Part shown: positions 5,725-6,755 of the stretch, piece by piece
Position numbering within the stretch: the first letter of the stretch is position 1
How the letters are laid out: the number at the start of each line of letters is the position of its first letter
DNA from: JBHHYR01 sp046757585
GTDB taxonomy: Bacteria > Desulfobacterota > Binatia > HRBIN30
Length of the DNA: 6,755 bases
Direction: 5' to 3'
Assembly: GCA_046757585.1 (NCBI GenBank)
Contig: JBHHYR010000215.1
Location: forward strand, 1 to 6,755
Program-made: the position numbers and the translations under genes
Notes under the pieces: generated by a model
Told to the model about the DNA's origin: nothing
What the model saw: only the letters and a program-made list of their open reading frames with translations
Databases searched by the model: none

Positions 5725-6755
5725 CGCACACCTCTCATTGCTGGACTCGGCACGTACTGCGGCAACCAGTCTTCCGAAACGCCCGGGGCATTGTACTCGT
5801 ACGGGTCACGGTAGACGGTGGGTATCGTCGCGAAGTTCCCATGCGGCGGTGGTGACGTGGTCGACCACTCCAGCGTATTCGCGTGCCAGGGATTGTCGGT
5901 AGCGCGCTCACCGGCCACCAGGCTCCAGAAGAAATTGACGATCAACGGGATCTGTCCCACGAGCAAGATGATCGCCGCAACCGTGACAACATGATGGATC
6001 GGTTGCAGTGGCTTGAGAAAGTCGTACTGTAGCGGGTTGTAGATCCGTCGCATGTGCCCGCCCATTCCGAGTAGGAACAGGGGGATGAAGACTGCGTTGA
6101 AGCTCAGCAGGGTGATCCAGAAGTGAACCTTCCCCAACGTCTCGTTGAGCATGCGGCCGAACATCTTCGGGTACCAGAAGTAGAGACCCGCAAAGCCGCC
6201 GAGGAGGGCGGAGGGAAAGAGAGTGTAGTGAAAGTGGGCGACGACGAAGTACGTGTCGTGCATGAAGATGTCGACGGTCGCCGATCCCAGGAAGATACCG
6301 GTGACCCCGCCGACGATGAACGTCGCCAGCGCGCCCAAGGCGAACAGCATCGGCGTTGGGAAGGTCAGCGCCCCACCCCACAGCGTCGCCACCATGGCAA
6401 AGATCATCACGGCGAACGGGACGGATATCAGGATGGTCGTGACGCTGAACGGTATCGCCAAGCGGGCATCGATGCCACTGACGAACATGTGATGCGCCCA
6501 CACCACGAAGCTGAGCGCCCCCGCAACGATCGTGGCGTAGATGATCGTCCGGTACCCGAAGATGGGCTTGCGGGCGAAGACGGGAAGGATTTCCAGGATC
6601 ATGCCGAACCCTGGGAGCAGAATCACATAGACCTCCGGATGACCGAAAAACCAAAAGAGATGCTGCCACAGGAGTGGATCGCCCCCTCGGGCTGGCAGGA
6701 AGAAGGCGGTGCCGAGGGTTCGATCGAGCAGCAGCATCACCGCTCCGGCGATCAG
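5721..6755 (-). CDS. ctaD: Cytochrome c oxidase subunit I, N-terminal part beyond window edge
   Basis: This is the catalytic subunit of a heme-copper oxidase, which reduces O2 to water at a heme/CuB centre in the cytoplasmic membrane. About 345 codons are present; the frame runs through base 6755, so the GTG at 6740 is internal and roughly 200 N-terminal residues (including the first low-spin heme ligand and the D-channel Asp) are missing. Counting from 6740, FFGHPEVY (31-38) gives CuB ligand H34, gate Glu36 and the cross-linked Tyr38, marking an A1-type enzyme. WAHHMF (81-86) gives CuB ligands H83 and H84. [12 protein letters not shown] (161-172) gives H161/D162 of the Mg site, heme a3 ligand H169 and low-spin ligand H171. 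R231/R232 contact heme propionates. NPW...TLEW and SPPP close the protein. Helix VIII reads [17 protein letters not shown], with Met112 at the place of the K-channel Lys. In the operon it precedes subunit III with an ATGA overlap; subunit II is presumably upstream, outside. Confidence 0.96.
   Translation of the reverse strand: MIAGAVMLLLDRTLGTAFFLPARGGDPLLWQHLFWFFGHPEVYVILLPGFGMILEILPVFARKPIFGYRTIIYATIVAGALSFVVWAHHMFVSGIDARLAIPFSVTTILISVPFAVMIFAMVATLWGGALTFPTPMLFALGALATFIVGGVTGIFLGSATVDIFMHDTYFVVAHFHYTLFPSALLGGFAGLYFWYPKMFGRMLNETLGKVHFWITLLSFNAVFIPLFLLGMGGHMRRIYNPLQYDFLKPLQPIHHVVTVAAIILLVGQIPLIVNFFWSLVAGERATDNPWHANTLEWSTTSPPPHGNFATIPTVYRDPYEYNAPGVSEDWLPQYVPSPAMRGVR
5731..5736 (-). promoter_or_regulatory. 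Ribosome binding site GAGAGG for subunit III
   Basis: GAGAGG lies 6 nt before the ATG at 5724, inside the last codons of subunit I. With the ATGA stop/start overlap it fixes the subunit III start and indicates translational coupling. Confidence 0.7.

Noticed and set aside
5099..5731. A 210-codon minus-strand ORF covering subunit III in another frame
   Set aside because: Its His/Arg/Gly-rich translation has no transmembrane helices. The overlapping frame encodes an unmistakable subunit III.

Overview
The window is GC-rich, roughly 60-65% by eye, and densely coding, with no RNA gene, CRISPR array, transposase or phage gene that I can support. The gene types and composition suggest a free-living, respiring, high-GC bacterium, perhaps a soil or groundwater lineage such as Rokubacteria/Methylomirabilota, Binatota or the former Deltaproteobacteria. 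That placement rests on remembered sequence flavour and is weak.

Layout. Three genes run on the plus strand in the left third: the C-terminal three quarters of an amidase-signature hydrolase (1-1083, cut by the left edge), a 4-hydroxybenzoyl-CoA-thioesterase-like hotdog protein overlapping it by 16 nt (1068-1580), and a membrane protein resembling the sensor half of certain histidine kinases but with no kinase domain (about 1745-2320). They converge on a block of minus-strand genes. Read in the direction of transcription (right to left), that block is cytochrome c oxidase subunit I (5721-6755, its N-terminus beyond the right edge), subunit III (5128-5724), subunit IV (4809-5090), a second subunit III-like paralogue (4195-4785), a small exported or membrane protein with a CPLC motif (3824-4144), and a GT4-type glycosyltransferase (2349-3758).

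How the genes work together. The right half is one oxidase operon with an ATGA stop/start overlap and gaps of 37, 23 and 50 nt. Subunit I carries the CuB and heme ligands and the Tyr of the His-Tyr cross-link, so it should be an O2-reducing heme-copper oxidase. The two subunit III homologues plus subunit IV recall the alternative coxMNOP-type arrangement. The CPLC protein is a candidate accessory factor. The glycosyltransferase follows after 65 nt that hold a 10-bp inverted repeat overlapping its ribosome binding site, so it may be a separate unit. The plus-strand amidase and thioesterase look translationally coupled and probably serve a catabolic or amide-processing route.

Most notable points: subunit I appears to have Met where A-type oxidases have the K-channel Lys; the second subunit III has lost the conserved His and Asp of the YWHFVD motif; and the CPLC protein is an uncharacterised partner of the cluster. 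I see no clearly new multi-gene system; the best leads are these variations on a known machine.
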